32,056 nucleotides of DNA from Paracoccaceae bacterium (GCA_947449875.1 CANFSY010000020.1:1-32056), one strand, 5' to 3'. Shown: positions 1 through 7,951, numbered from the stretch's first letter. Numbers and translations are program-made. Notes: generated by a model not told the origin, from the letters alone.

Positions 1-28
1 CCCGCTGGCACAGCGGGTGCAGACCCGC
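1..28 (-). terminator. Overlapping hairpins downstream of acetolactate synthase
   Basis: Two mutually exclusive stems lie just past the stop codon of the minus-strand acetolactate synthase gene: CCCGCT/AGCGGG (1-6 with 12-17) and GCGGGT/ACCCGC (13-18 with 23-28). No T-tract is visible before the window ends, so this could be a terminator, an intercistronic mRNA-stabilising hairpin, or simply the gap before ilvN/ilvH, which commonly follows ilvB but is outside the window. Confidence 0.3.
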
Positions 29-38
29 CGCGCCCCCC

Positions 39-1790
39 TTACACCAGAACCGCGCCCTTCGCCCCGATCACCCCTTGGGTATCGGCATCGCCCAGCAGCA
101 TTTCGTTATGCGGCTTGCCCGAAGGGATCATGGGGAAGCAGTTTTCGTGCTTTTCCACGCGGCAATCGAAAATCACTGGGCCGTTATAGGCCAGCATTTC
201 CTTGATCGCCTCGTCCAGATCGGCGGGATCGTCGATGCGGATGCCTTTGCAGCCAAACGCTTCGGCCAGTTTCACAAAGTCGGGCAGGGATTCGGACCAG
301 CTGCTCGAATACCGCTCGCCGTGCAGCAGTTCTTGCCACTGGCGCACCATGCCAAGACGTTCGTTGTTCAAGATGAACTGCTTGACGGGGGCGCGAAATT
401 GCATCGCGGTGCCCATTTCTTGCATGTTCATCAGCCAGCTTGCCTCTCCGGCGACGTTGATCACCAAAGCGTCGGGATGGGCGATTTGCACGCCGATGCT
501 GGCGGGCAGACCGTAGCCCATGGTTCCAAGCCCGCCCGAGGTCATCCAGCGGTTGGGGTCTTCAAAGCCAAGGAACTGCGCGGCCCACATCTGGTGCTGG
601 CCAACTTCAGTTGTGATATAGCGGTCCATGCCTTTGGTCAGCGCTTCCAGCCGTTCCAGCGCGTGCTGCGGCTTGATCACGGTGGACGAGTTCTTATAGG
701 TCAAGCACTTGACCGCGCGCCATTCGGTAATCTGCGCCCACCATTTGGGCAGGGCGGCGCGGTTGGTCTTTGACCCGCGCGCGCGCCATTGGCGCAGCAC
801 CTCTTCCAAAACCAGCGTCACATCGCCCACAATGCCCACATCAACCCGCACCACCTTGTTGATCGAGGAGGGGTCAATGTCGATATGCACTTTCTTGGAA
901 TGCGGGCTGAAATCTTTGATCCGCCCCGTGATGCGGTCATCAAAGCGCGCGCCGATGTTGATCATCACATCACAGCCGTGCATGGCCAAATTGGCCTCAT
1001 ACAGCCCGTGCATCCCCAGCATGCCCAGCCAGTTCTTGCCCGAGGCTGGATAAGACCCAAGCCCCATCAGGGTCGAGGTGATGGGAAAATCCGTCTCGGC
1101 CACAAGAGTACGCAGCAAGGTTGATGCCGTGCGGCCGGAGTTGATCACACCGCCGCCGGTATAAAACACCGGGCGCTCGGCGGTTTCGATCAGATCGACC
1201 AGCTTGGCAATCTGGTCTTCATCGCCGCGCACACGAGGTTGGTAATGCGAGGTTTTCGCCTCGTCACGCGGGGTGTATTGGGCGGTGGCGAATTGCACAT
1301 CCTTGGGAATGTCGATCAGCACGGGGCCGGGGCGGCCGTGGGTTGCGACATGAAAGGCCTGATGGATGGTTTCGGCCAGTTTTGCGGTGTCTTTGACCAG
1401 CCAGTTCATCTTGGTGCAGGGGCGGGTGATGCCCACCGTGTCCGCCTCTTGGAAGCCATCGGTGCCGATCATAAAGGTGGGCACTTGGCCCGAAATCACG
1501 ATCAGCGGGATGGAATCCATCAAGGCATCGGTCAAACCTGTCACCGCATTGGTCGCCCCCGGGCCAGAGGTGACCAAGGCCACCCCCGGCTTTCCGGTGG
1601 AACGGGCATAGCCCTCGGCCATGTGCACAGCACCCTGTTCGTGGCGCACCAGAATGTGGCGGATATCGCTTTGCTGGAAAATCTCGTCATAGATCGGCAG
1701 CACGGCCCCACCGGGATAGCCAAAGACCACCTCGACGCCCTGATCTTTCAGCGCCTGCACCACCATTCTTGCCCCGGTCATCTGCCGCAT
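39..1790 (-). CDS. ilvB: Acetolactate synthase large subunit
   Basis: This is the thiamine-diphosphate and FAD enzyme that condenses pyruvate with pyruvate or 2-oxobutyrate, the first common step of valine, leucine and isoleucine synthesis. The 583-aa product has the normal family length. It carries the N-terminal TPP-binding domain with the catalytic-glutamate region (HEQGAVHMAEGYA), the central FAD-associated domain, and the C-terminal TPP domain with a long LNNERLGMVRQWQ motif. The start at 1790 is preceded by AAAGGACGAG and opens with the conserved MTGARMVVQAL stretch; the open frame continues to 1937 but that part is leader. In the usual metal-binding GDG/GDA motif the sequence is G-E-A, with Glu449 in place of Asp. 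A small regulatory subunit would normally be downstream, beyond the left edge. Transcription is probably controlled by the attenuator in the leader. Confidence 0.96.
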   Translation of the reverse strand: MRQMTGARMVVQALKDQGVEVVFGYPGGAVLPIYDEIFQQSDIRHILVRHEQGAVHMAEGYARSTGKPGVALVTSGPGATNAVTGLTDALMDSIPLIVISGQVPTFMIGTDGFQEADTVGITRPCTKMNWLVKDTAKLAETIHQAFHVATHGRPGPVLIDIPKDVQFATAQYTPRDEAKTSHYQPRVRGDEDQIAKLVDLIETAERPVFYTGGGVINSGRTASTLLRTLVAETDFPITSTLMGLGSYPASGKNWLGMLGMHGLYEANLAMHGCDVMINIGARFDDRITGRIKDFSPHSKKVHIDIDPSSINKVVRVDVGIVGDVTLVLEEVLRQWRARGSKTNRAALPKWWAQITEWRAVKCLTYKNSSTVIKPQHALERLEALTKGMDRYITTEVGQHQMWAAQFLGFEDPNRWMTSGGLGTMGYGLPASIGVQIAHPDALVINVAGEASWLMNMQEMGTAMQFRAPVKQFILNNERLGMVRQWQELLHGERYSSSWSESLPDFVKLAEAFGCKGIRIDDPADLDEAIKEMLAYNGPVIFDCRVEKHENCFPMIPSGKPHNEMLLGDADTQGVIGAKGAVLV

Positions 1791-1810
1791 CGTCTCGTCC
1801 TTTATCTCAA

Positions 1811-1837
1811 CAAAAAGCCCCCGAAGCATTTGGGGGC
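1811..1837 (-). terminator. Attenuator-like terminator in the ilvB leader
   Basis: Read on the minus strand, GCCCCC pairs with GGGGGC and the stem extends through AAA/TTC with one G-T pair to a three-base GCA loop (1817-1837). It is followed at once by TTTTTG (1811-1816). This is a textbook intrinsic terminator placed between a strong promoter and the ilvB ribosome-binding site, about 20 bases before the start codon. A second perfect hairpin, TTGGCGC/GCGCCAA (1865-1880), lies upstream in the same leader. I could not find a convincing leader peptide rich in branched-chain codons, so the antitermination signal is unknown. Confidence 0.7.
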
Positions 1838-1933
1838 ACGCGGTTTTCCCTTGCCGCAGCCCCCTTGGCGCTTGCGCCAAACGGTAACTACGTTTCAAGG
1901 AAAAACCCCTTGGTTTCTTATGTATCGGCGGGG

Positions 1934-1962
1934 ACACTAGGGTTGGGGTGCTTGGGCGTCAA
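1934..1962 (-). promoter_or_regulatory. Sigma70-type promoter of ilvB
   Basis: On the minus strand, TTGACG (1962-1957) is followed by a 17-base spacer and TAGTGT (1939-1934). The predicted transcript start is near 1927, which gives a leader of about 137 nucleotides before the ilvB ATG. The spacing and -35 match are good; the -10 is 4 of 6 with both key positions plausible. Confidence 0.65.
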
Positions 1963-2197
1963 CCGCAAATCGACGCGAAAAATGTCGTGGGCGTGGGAAA
2001 TTTTGTACTATTGTTGCGAAAAGCTGAAAATTTTCGCAAGTTTCGATAAATTGACGGCAGGTCACGCTGCGGTTCTGTCTGTTTGGCCCGTGCAGGCCGA
2101 CATGTGGGGCATTGTGTCATGCCTGTAACAAGACCCTTGGCGCGGCCCTGCGGCCTTGCTAACGTGGCGCAATATTCCTTTATGTTCAAAGGCCACC

Positions 2198-3028
2198 ATG
2201 CGCCATACGCTTCCCATAGCGCCGCAATTTTACGTCACGGCCCCCCAGCCCTGTCCGTATCTGGATGGCCGCTTTGAACGAAAGCTGTTTACCGCGTTGC
2301 AGGGGGAACATGCCCAAAGGTTGAATGATGCGCTGTCCAAGCAAGGGTTTCGCCGCAGCCAGAATGTGCTGTACCGCCCCTCTTGTGCAGAATGCTCGGC
2401 CTGTCTTTCGGCGCGCATTGATGTGGCGAAATTTGTGCCCTCGCGCACGCAAAAGCGCGTGCAAAAGGCGGCAAGCCATTTGCGGCGCAATGCCACCTCG
2501 CCTTGGGCCACCGAAGACCAGTTTGCCCTGTTTCGCCGCTATCTTGACGCGCGCCACGCCGATGGCGGGATGGCGGATATGGATGTGTTCGAATTTGCCG
2601 CCATGATCGAAGAGACGCCGATCAAATCGCGCGTCATCGAATATTCCCGCCCCGCAGGCGCGGGCGAACATGGCCGCCCCTTGGCCTGCGTCAGCCTGAC
2701 CGATGTGTTCGAGGACGGTTTGTCGATGGTCTATTCCTTTTACGACCCCGATCTGCAAGACCTGTCCTTGGGCACCTTTGCCATCCTTGACCATATCGAC
2801 ATCGCGCGCGAGGCGGGGTTGCCCTATGTCTATTTGGGCTATTGGGTGCCCGGATCGCGCAAAATGGGCTATAAAGCCAATTTTTCCGCGTTAGAGATTT
2901 ACAAAGGCGGGCAATGGGTTCCTGTGGGCGACCCTGCGGATCACACCGCCCAATTGCACCCCTTGTCGGTCGAACCTATCGCGGAACAAGTGGCCCATAT
3001 CGCCCTGCCACAAACCCGCACGCCATGA
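2198..3028 (+). CDS. bpt: Aspartate/glutamate leucyltransferase (arginyl-tRNA-protein transferase family)
   Basis: Bacterial members of this family move leucine from Leu-tRNA to proteins with N-terminal Asp or Glu, marking them for ClpAP degradation in the N-end rule pathway. The 276-aa product fits the family length. It shows the cysteine cluster with Cys63, Cys66 and Cys69 ([11 protein letters not shown]), an additional Cys19 in the N-terminal region, and the characteristic C-terminal segment [18 protein letters not shown]. The ATG at 2198 is chosen because homologues start shortly before the TLPIAPQFY region; the frame extends to 2156 without a better start. The stop overlaps the ATG of the following VOC gene (ATGA), so the two are probably one transcript. 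The eukaryote-like name 'arginyltransferase' is common, but most proteobacterial forms are leucyltransferases; substrate specificity is inferred from family. Confidence 0.93.
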   Translation: MRHTLPIAPQFYVTAPQPCPYLDGRFERKLFTALQGEHAQRLNDALSKQGFRRSQNVLYRPSCAECSACLSARIDVAKFVPSRTQKRVQKAASHLRRNATSPWATEDQFALFRRYLDARHADGGMADMDVFEFAAMIEETPIKSRVIEYSRPAGAGEHGRPLACVSLTDVFEDGLSMVYSFYDPDLQDLSLGTFAILDHIDIAREAGLPYVYLGYWVPGSRKMGYKANFSALEIYKGGQWVPVGDPADHTAQLHPLSVEPIAEQVAHIALPQTRTP

Positions 3029-3405
3029 GGCTGGCCGCCTTTTCCCTGCTGGTGCCCGATTATGACCCGGCTCTTGCCTTTTTCTGCCAAGGTCTTGGCT
3101 TCACCCTATGCGAAGACATCCCCCAAGGGCCCAAACGCTGGGTCAGTATTAGCCCGCCGGGGCAAAGCCTGCGCGTGATCCTTGCACGGGCCGATACGCC
3201 CGCCCAACAGGCCGCTGTCGGCCAGCAAGGCGGCGGGCGCGTGTGGCTTTTTCTGCAAACCGATGATTTCGCGGCAGATAAAGCCAAAATCATCGCCGCA
3301 GGTGGTATTTTCGAAGAGACGCCGCGCCACGAACCTTACGGCACGGTCGCTGTCTGGCGCGACCCTTTTGGCAATCGGTGGGATTTGATCCAACCCAATC
3401 GCTAG
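3025..3405 (+). CDS. VOC (glyoxalase/bleomycin-resistance) family protein
   Basis: A 126-aa single-module vicinal-oxygen-chelate protein. The N-terminal half begins with the typical [15 protein letters not shown] strand-helix signature and GLGF. The C-terminal half ends with [12 protein letters not shown], where family members place an acidic metal ligand close to the end. Proteins of this kind include glyoxalase I, dioxygenases and drug-binding proteins, and the sequence does not say which. The start codon overlaps the stop of bpt by the ATGA arrangement, which points to translational coupling, and this short start is preferred over the longer open frame beginning at 2914 that runs inside bpt. 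No link between the two functions is known to me. Confidence 0.85.
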   Translation: MRLAAFSLLVPDYDPALAFFCQGLGFTLCEDIPQGPKRWVSISPPGQSLRVILARADTPAQQAAVGQQGGGRVWLFLQTDDFAADKAKIIAAGGIFEETPRHEPYGTVAVWRDPFGNRWDLIQPNR

Positions 3406-3430
3406 GCGGTGTTTTGTAGATACGCAACAA

Positions 3431-3470
3431 TTGGCGGAAGAGGCGGGTTAGACCCGCCACCTTCCGCCAA
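3431..3470. terminator. Large palindrome between convergent genes
   Basis: TTGGCGGAAG (3431-3440) pairs perfectly with CTTCCGCCAA (3461-3470), with a second inner stem GGCGGGT/ACCCGCC (3442-3448 with 3452-3458). It sits between the ends of the plus-strand VOC gene and the minus-strand RidA gene, the normal position for a bidirectional terminator, although no clear T-tract follows on either side. Confidence 0.55.
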
Positions 3471-3487
3471 AGACACCGCCCTGCGGC

Positions 3488-3841
3488 TTATTTCAAAGCG
3501 GCCGTGACGATCACTTCCACCAAATAATCCGGCGTCGCCAGTTTCGCCTCGCCCGTGGCGCGGGCGGGGGTGTGGCCGGCGGGAACCCATGTGTCCCAGA
3601 CGGCGTTCATCTGGCCAAAGGTCGAAATATCGGCCAACCAGATTTGGGTCGACAGGATGCGGGTCTTGTCGGTGCCGGCTTCGGCCAGAATGCGGTCAAC
3701 TTCCGCCAGACAGGTGCGGGTCTGATCGGCCACCGAGTCGCCCGGATTGCCCACTTGCCCCGCCACCCAGACGATGCCGTTGTAGCACACGGCCTCGGAC
3801 ATGCGCGCGCCGGTGCCGATGCGTTTGATATCTGTGTTCAT
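3488..3841 (-). CDS. RidA family (YjgF/UK114) protein
   Basis: RidA proteins hydrolyse reactive enamine/imine intermediates made by PLP enzymes such as threonine dehydratase. The 117-aa product has the family layout: a YNGIVWVAGQVG strand pair, the DQTRTCLAEVDRILAEAG helix, and the C-terminal HTPARATGEAKLA-PDYLVEV segment. That segment keeps the conserved arginine (Arg94) and the acidic residue (Glu109) that line the canonical active site. The start is set by GGGAGG six bases before the ATG at 3841; an open frame runs further upstream to 4030 without such a site. Its place in a particular RidA subfamily cannot be decided by eye. It appears to be a single-gene transcript. Confidence 0.9.
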   Translation of the reverse strand: MNTDIKRIGTGARMSEAVCYNGIVWVAGQVGNPGDSVADQTRTCLAEVDRILAEAGTDKTRILSTQIWLADISTFGQMNAVWDTWVPAGHTPARATGEAKLATPDYLVEVIVTAALK

Positions 3842-4008
3842 GAAAACCTCCCTATGATGCGCTTTGCTAGCCTGCTTGGCGCGGATTGAAAAGCCGCTCG
3901 CACGCTTTGGTTCCGCTGTGGGCTTGGGTTTATGCGCAGCAAAGCCCGATCGGTTATAGATGGGCTGCGGCGATCCCTGTGTCGGGCCGATCGGCACAGC
4001 GTGACATT

Positions 4009-4899
4009 TTAGGCGCCTAGACCATCCCAAAAGGCCATAGATTGATCGCCAAACAGCTTGGGATGAGAGATTTGCATTCCATGGGTGGCCTGCGGCAGAA
4101 TGAACGAGCGGTGATTTGGAAACCAGTTTTCCAAAAGTCTGTGGCGATGGCGAAACCCCGGCACATGTGTGTCGCTGTCGCTGCCCAATGCCAGCAAAAC
4201 GGGCAAATCCGGTCCGCTGCCCTGTGGGGCGGTTTCGATAAAGTCCGGAAAACTCCAGCCATTCAACAGGTTGAAATCATGATCGAACATCGTGGCGGCA
4301 GCGCGCGGCAGATGCGTATTCACCGACTCTCTGTCACAACTGAAGTCAACATAGGTGTGAAAACTTTTCCCGCAGATCAGCTCTTGATAGGTCATGGCCG
4401 ATAAAAGCGGCGAGGTTTCATACAGGGCTTTTGCAGCCACCACCGCAGCGATATTTTCCGCCATAGAGGTGCCATCAACCCAATAGGCCTCGCTCAACGT
4501 GGCGGACGCGAACCGGTCGGCCCCGTCTATCAGCATTTGCAGCGCAATATTGCCACCGAAGGAATAGGCCAACAAATGCGGTTGAACCAAACCCAGAGTG
4601 TCCATTACTGCAAAATAGACTGCGACGGCTTTATTCAGGTCATACTCTGTCGGGCAATCGGAAGATGTGGCATACCCAAGCCGCGCAACAGAATAAAACT
4701 TGTAGGATGTGAAGATATCCGGGCAGAATCGGGACAGCGGTGCGATAAAGGCGTCATGCATGATCAGCCCATGCACGCAAAACACCGGTGTGCCAGTGCC
4801 CATTGATGTCACTTCCAAGGACAGCCCCTTGACGTCGACAATTTCCGTTTGCAGCGTCGAAAATGGAAAATGGGACGATTTAATTCTTGGACGCTGCAT
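4009..4899 (-). CDS. Alpha/beta hydrolase
   Basis: A 296-aa alpha/beta-hydrolase-fold protein of unknown substrate. The visible catalytic set is the oxyanion-loop HG (residues 43-44), a nucleophile elbow AYSFGG with Ser113, acidic candidates Asp241/Asp243 in LGSDSDTHVPG, and His273 in ATHGMQISHP. The elbow has Ala rather than Gly two residues before Ser, a tolerated variation in the fold. The N-terminal residues are polar and show no signal peptide, so it is probably cytoplasmic. The ATG has AGGA eight bases upstream. The gene is alone between RidA and tRNA-Gly. Its codon and base composition look somewhat less GC-rich than the neighbours, which could mean later acquisition; this is an impression, not a calculation. 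Confidence 0.85.
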   Translation of the reverse strand: MQRPRIKSSHFPFSTLQTEIVDVKGLSLEVTSMGTGTPVFCVHGLIMHDAFIAPLSRFCPDIFTSYKFYSVARLGYATSSDCPTEYDLNKAVAVYFAVMDTLGLVQPHLLAYSFGGNIALQMLIDGADRFASATLSEAYWVDGTSMAENIAAVVAAKALYETSPLLSAMTYQELICGKSFHTYVDFSCDRESVNTHLPRAAATMFDHDFNLLNGWSFPDFIETAPQGSGPDLPVLLALGSDSDTHVPGFRHRHRLLENWFPNHRSFILPQATHGMQISHPKLFGDQSMAFWDGLGA

Positions 4900-4943
4900 G
4901 GAATTTTCCTTTGGTATTGGCTAAATGAAACGCTTCGACCCTG

Positions 4944-4973
4944 TCTAAAGCATGGTTAGGTCAATACAATCAA
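4944..4973 (-). promoter_or_regulatory. Possible promoter of the alpha/beta hydrolase gene
   Basis: On the minus strand, TTGATT (4973-4968) is followed after 18 bases by TTTAGA (4949-4944), about 45 bases before the start codon. The spacing is one base longer than ideal. The rest of the 4974-5214 gap has no gene that I can support. Confidence 0.35.
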
Positions 4974-5157
4974 CACATCATAAGTTTCTGGGCGCCGGCC
5001 GCGTTTGATCCGGAAGGGACTGACAGCGAGAGTTTATGTCAATGAAAACCCCGCCGGCGGACCGGCAGTGTAACCTATCAGACGCGCTCTTTTCAAAAGA
5101 ATGGTGTCGCCTCATGTCCAAAGGCGCAAAATCGGAATGATAGGGATCTTATCTACC

Positions 5158-5174
5158 GCACCAATCTTTGGTGC
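5158..5174 (-). terminator. Hairpin downstream of tRNA-Gly
   Basis: GCACCAA/TTGGTGC forms a seven-pair stem with a three-base loop about 40 bases past the 3' end of the minus-strand tRNA gene. There is no T-run after it, so it may be a weak or Rho-assisted terminator. Confidence 0.3.
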
Positions 5175-5214
5175 GCGCCACACCACAGCTTTCCACAGGT
5201 CATGACAGCATAAG

Positions 5215-5288
5215 TGGAGCGGGTGAAGGGAATCGAACCCTCGTATTCAGCTTGGGAAGCTGCTGCTCTGCCATTGAGCTACACCCGC
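5215..5288 (-). tRNA. tRNA-Gly (anticodon CCC)
   Basis: The minus strand folds into a complete cloverleaf. Acceptor GCGGGTG pairs with CACCCGC, D-stem GCTC/GAGC encloses the AATGGCA loop, the anticodon loop is TTCCCAA (CCC), and the T-arm is GAGGG-TTCGATT-CCCTT. The discriminator is T and CCA is encoded (5217-5215). It should read GGG glycine codons. It closely resembles the glyU type of tRNA-Gly. The outermost pair of the anticodon stem is a G-A mismatch. Confidence 0.96.
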
Positions 5289-5298
5289 ATGGGCTGCA

Positions 5299-5327
5299 CA
5301 GGTAATCGCTTGTTTCGCTTGCGTCAA
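5299..5327 (-). promoter_or_regulatory. Promoter of tRNA-Gly inside the end of the upstream gene
   Basis: TTGACG (5327-5322, minus strand) is followed after 16-17 bases by TTACCT or TACCTG (5305-5299), which puts the transcript start within a few bases of the tRNA 5' end at 5288. The -35 box overlaps the stop codon (5324-5326) of the flavin oxidoreductase gene. Confidence 0.55.
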
Positions 5328-5872
5328 GCGGCGAAGAACTGCGGTGCGGCGCTTTGGGCTTGGGTGTCTTTTTGCCAGTCGCCGGGCGCATTGGCATCGG
5401 CCAAAAGGGCCCCACCCCAGACCATGCCCAGATAGGCTGTCGCACAGCGCAACCCGTCGCGGGCGGGGGCGATTTCGGCCTCGGTTGACCCGGCGTGGGC
5501 CATGATCAGCCACGCGCGCTTGCCGGCCATGCGGGCCTTAAAGCCCAGATCGGGCAGGCGCATCCAATGGGACCAGTGGTCAAGGTACAGTTTGGCGGGG
5601 GCGGGCAGACCGTACCAGTAAAGCGGTGCGACAAACACGATGTCGCTGGCTTTCAGCGTGCGGTCGGCCAATGCGGCCATCGCGGGGGGCAGCGGGCCAT
5701 AGCTTGCGCCGTGGCGCAGGTCTTCGAAAGGGGGCAGGGCGGCGGTGGTCAGGTCGCGCCAGTCTTGCGCCACGCTTGGCGGCAAAGACGCCGCGGCAGC
5801 GCGGGCCATAGCCTGAGTATTGCCGCCTTGGCGTGCGCTGGACAGCAGAAATAAAAACCTCCGTGCGGTCAT
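5324..5872 (-). CDS. Flavodoxin-fold NAD(P)H-dependent FMN oxidoreductase
   Basis: A 182-aa protein of the NADPH-dependent FMN reductase/flavodoxin-like family. It opens with a beta strand and the phosphate-binding loop SSARQGGNTQAMA, which binds the FMN phosphate. The second signature, APLYWYGLPAPAKLYLDHW (about residues 82-100), forms the flavin-ring pocket. The ATG at 5872 lies 13 bases past the stop of the upstream Fe-S/ASKHA gene and has GGGGGTT before it; the open frame reaches back to 5911 inside that gene. Close linkage means it is probably co-transcribed and could supply electrons to, or work with, the upstream redox protein. Its natural electron acceptor is not evident. Confidence 0.85.
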   Translation of the reverse strand: MTARRFLFLLSSARQGGNTQAMARAAAASLPPSVAQDWRDLTTAALPPFEDLRHGASYGPLPPAMAALADRTLKASDIVFVAPLYWYGLPAPAKLYLDHWSHWMRLPDLGFKARMAGKRAWLIMAHAGSTEAEIAPARDGLRCATAYLGMVWGGALLADANAPGDWQKDTQAQSAAPQFFAA

Positions 5873-5885
5873 ATCTAACCCCCAA

Positions 5886-7928
5886 TCACCCGCGCCGCCG
5901 TTTGCGCCCACCCTCGCCGCCAGAGCCTGCGGTGTTAAAGCTGACGTCGGGCAGCGGGTCTAGATGCGGGAAGGCATCGACCGCGTTCGGAATGGCCGAG
6001 GCGTTGACGAAATGCTCTTGAAAGCGCGGTTCGATCGCGGTTTCGACCTTGTGAATCTCATGCACCACGGCTTCGATCGTGTCACGCGCTGTGCGGTTGC
6101 ACAGGGCAATGCGGGCGCCTGTGCCTGCGGCATTGCCGGCCGAGATCACCTTATCCAAAGCCGCGTCGGGGATCATGCCCAAGATCATCGCGTGTTTGGG
6201 CGAGATATGCGCCCCAAAGGCCCCTGCCAGCACCACACGGTCGACCGTTTGCACGCCCATTTCATCCATCAACAGCTTGGCACCTGCATAAAGGGCTGCC
6301 TTGGCCAGTTGAATGGCGCGGATATCGCCTTGGGTGACCAGAATGCGCGGCCCCCCCTCGGCGGTGCCGTCGTGCAGCACGTAAGAATGGGTGCGCCCCT
6401 CGGGAACCGACCGCGCGGTGCCGGTTTGATCCGGCCCACCGATCAGCCCGCCTTGATCGACCAAGCCTGCGCTGCGCAGTTCGGCCACGGCTTCGATGAT
6501 GCCCGATCCGCAAATGCCCGTCACACCGGTGGTGCCGATGGCCGCCGCAAAGCCTGCGTCAGTTGACCACAGGTCAGACCCGATCACCTTAAAGCGCGGC
6601 TCTTTGGTGACCGGATCAATCTCGACCCGTTCAATCGCGCCGGGGGCTGCGCGTTGGCCTGAGGAAATCTGCGCCCCTTCAAAAGCGGGCCCCGTGGGGG
6701 AGGAGCAGGCCAGAACCCGCGTTTTGTTGCCCAACAGCAGTTCGGCATTGGTGCCGACATCGACGATCAGCACCATGTCTTCGGATTTGTTCGGCTCTTC
6801 GGCCAAAGCCACAGCGGCGCAATCTGCGCCCACGTGGCCGGCAATGCACGGCAGCACATAGACCCGCGCGGTGCGCGCCACGGCCGTCAGATCCAGCTCG
6901 CGCGCATCAAACGACAAAGCGCCAGAGGTGGCCAGCGCAAAGGGCGCTTGGCCCAGTTCGACCGGATCAATCCCCAACAGCAGATGGTGCATGACGGGAT
7001 TGCAGACAAAGACCAGCTCGTAGATGGCGCTGGCATCCACCTTGGCCTCGGCCGCAATCTCGCCCACCAGCGTGTTGATCGAGGCGCGAACGGCGGCTGT
7101 CATTTCCACATCGCCGCCGGGGTTCATCATAGCGTAAGACACACGGCTCATCAAATCTTCGCCAAAGCGGATTTGCGGGTTCATCACCCCGGCCGAGGCG
7201 AGCACTTTGCCATCGGTCAAATCGCACAGATGGGCTGCGATGGTGGTTGACCCAAGGTCAATCGCAAGGCCCAAAAGCGGGCCTTCGTGATAGCCTGGCC
7301 ACAGGTCTAGCAAGTGATAATCGGCGTCGTGGTTGCCCTTGTTCAAGGCCACGGTGATTTTCCACTCGCCCTTGCGCAAAGCGGGTTGCAGGCGGCGCAA
7401 CAAGGTCAGTTCGGCTTGCACGCCGTTGATCTGCCATTGTTCGGCCAAGGCGCGCTTGACGCGTTCAAAATCGCCCGTGGGTTCGTGCATATCGGGTTCG
7501 GCCACGTCGATGAAATACAGCCGCGTCGCAGGGTCCATCGCGATCACGCGGTCGGATGCAGATTTGCGGATGACCTGTTTGTGCACTTGGCTTTCGGGCG
7601 GCACATCAACGATCACATCGCCCATCACCTTGGCCTGACAGCCCAAACGCCGCCCGTCGATCAGCCCGCGCACGCGTTTATAGCGCGCCTCGACCTCGTT
7701 CCATTCTGACAGGGCGTCAGCGGCGACTGTTACGCCGTGCTTGGGAAACTCGCCGTAGCCCGGTTGGATCTGGCATTTGGAACAAATCCCCCGCCCGCCG
7801 CAGACCGAATCAAGATCAACCCCCAATTGCCGTGCGGCTGTCAAAATCGGCGTGCCCAGCGCAAAGCGCCCGCGTTTGCCCGAGGGCGTGAAGATCACAA
7901 GTGCGTCTTGGCTGGCGGCATCGGTCAT
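5886..7928 (-). CDS. [2Fe-2S] ferredoxin/ASKHA-domain protein (RACo-like corrinoid activator)
   Basis: A 680-aa two-module protein. Residues 1-110 form a plant-type [2Fe-2S] ferredoxin domain with ligands Cys43, Cys49, Cys52 and Cys97. After a linker, residues from about 218 show the actin/Hsp70-like ATPase fold with the phosphate-1 signature GLAIDLGSTTIAAHL and later LIVDVGTNAELLLG and GICGSGIIEAVAEL motifs. The same architecture is found in reductive activators of corrinoid proteins (RACo/RamA-related, DUF4445), which use ATP to return Co(II) to Co(I) in methyltransferase systems. No corrinoid protein or methyltransferase gene lies in the window, so the partner must be elsewhere. The ATG at 7928 has AGGAGA before it. 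The C-terminus is very basic (RKRRRG). The gene is followed by the flavin oxidoreductase, a possible electron donor. Confidence 0.88.
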   Translation of the reverse strand: MTDAASQDALVIFTPSGKRGRFALGTPILTAARQLGVDLDSVCGGRGICSKCQIQPGYGEFPKHGVTVAADALSEWNEVEARYKRVRGLIDGRRLGCQAKVMGDVIVDVPPESQVHKQVIRKSASDRVIAMDPATRLYFIDVAEPDMHEPTGDFERVKRALAEQWQINGVQAELTLLRRLQPALRKGEWKITVALNKGNHDADYHLLDLWPGYHEGPLLGLAIDLGSTTIAAHLCDLTDGKVLASAGVMNPQIRFGEDLMSRVSYAMMNPGGDVEMTAAVRASINTLVGEIAAEAKVDASAIYELVFVCNPVMHHLLLGIDPVELGQAPFALATSGALSFDARELDLTAVARTARVYVLPCIAGHVGADCAAVALAEEPNKSEDMVLIVDVGTNAELLLGNKTRVLACSSPTGPAFEGAQISSGQRAAPGAIERVEIDPVTKEPRFKVIGSDLWSTDAGFAAAIGTTGVTGICGSGIIEAVAELRSAGLVDQGGLIGGPDQTGTARSVPEGRTHSYVLHDGTAEGGPRILVTQGDIRAIQLAKAALYAGAKLLMDEMGVQTVDRVVLAGAFGAHISPKHAMILGMIPDAALDKVISAGNAAGTGARIALCNRTARDTIEAVVHEIHKVETAIEPRFQEHFVNASAIPNAVDAFPHLDPLPDVSFNTAGSGGEGGRKRRRG

Positions 7929-7951
7929 GGCTGTCTCCTGCTTACAGGGGC

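Noticed and set aside
1791-1937. N-terminal extension of acetolactate synthase up to 1937
   Set aside because: The extra 49 residues are not like the family, run through the -10 box and the terminator hairpin, and a good ribosome-binding site exists for the start at 1790.
1239-1940. Long open frame opposite the acetolactate synthase gene
   Set aside because: It is the antisense shadow of a strongly conserved gene, has no family features of its own, and is produced by GC-rich codon bias.
2156-2184. Promoter TTGCTA-17-TTTATG for bpt
   Set aside because: It would start transcription only a few bases before the ATG and both boxes are weak, so I do not list it.
3842-4030. Upstream extension of the RidA-family protein
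   Set aside because: The extension runs into the next gene's end, is not RidA-like, and the GGGAGG site fixes the start at 3841.
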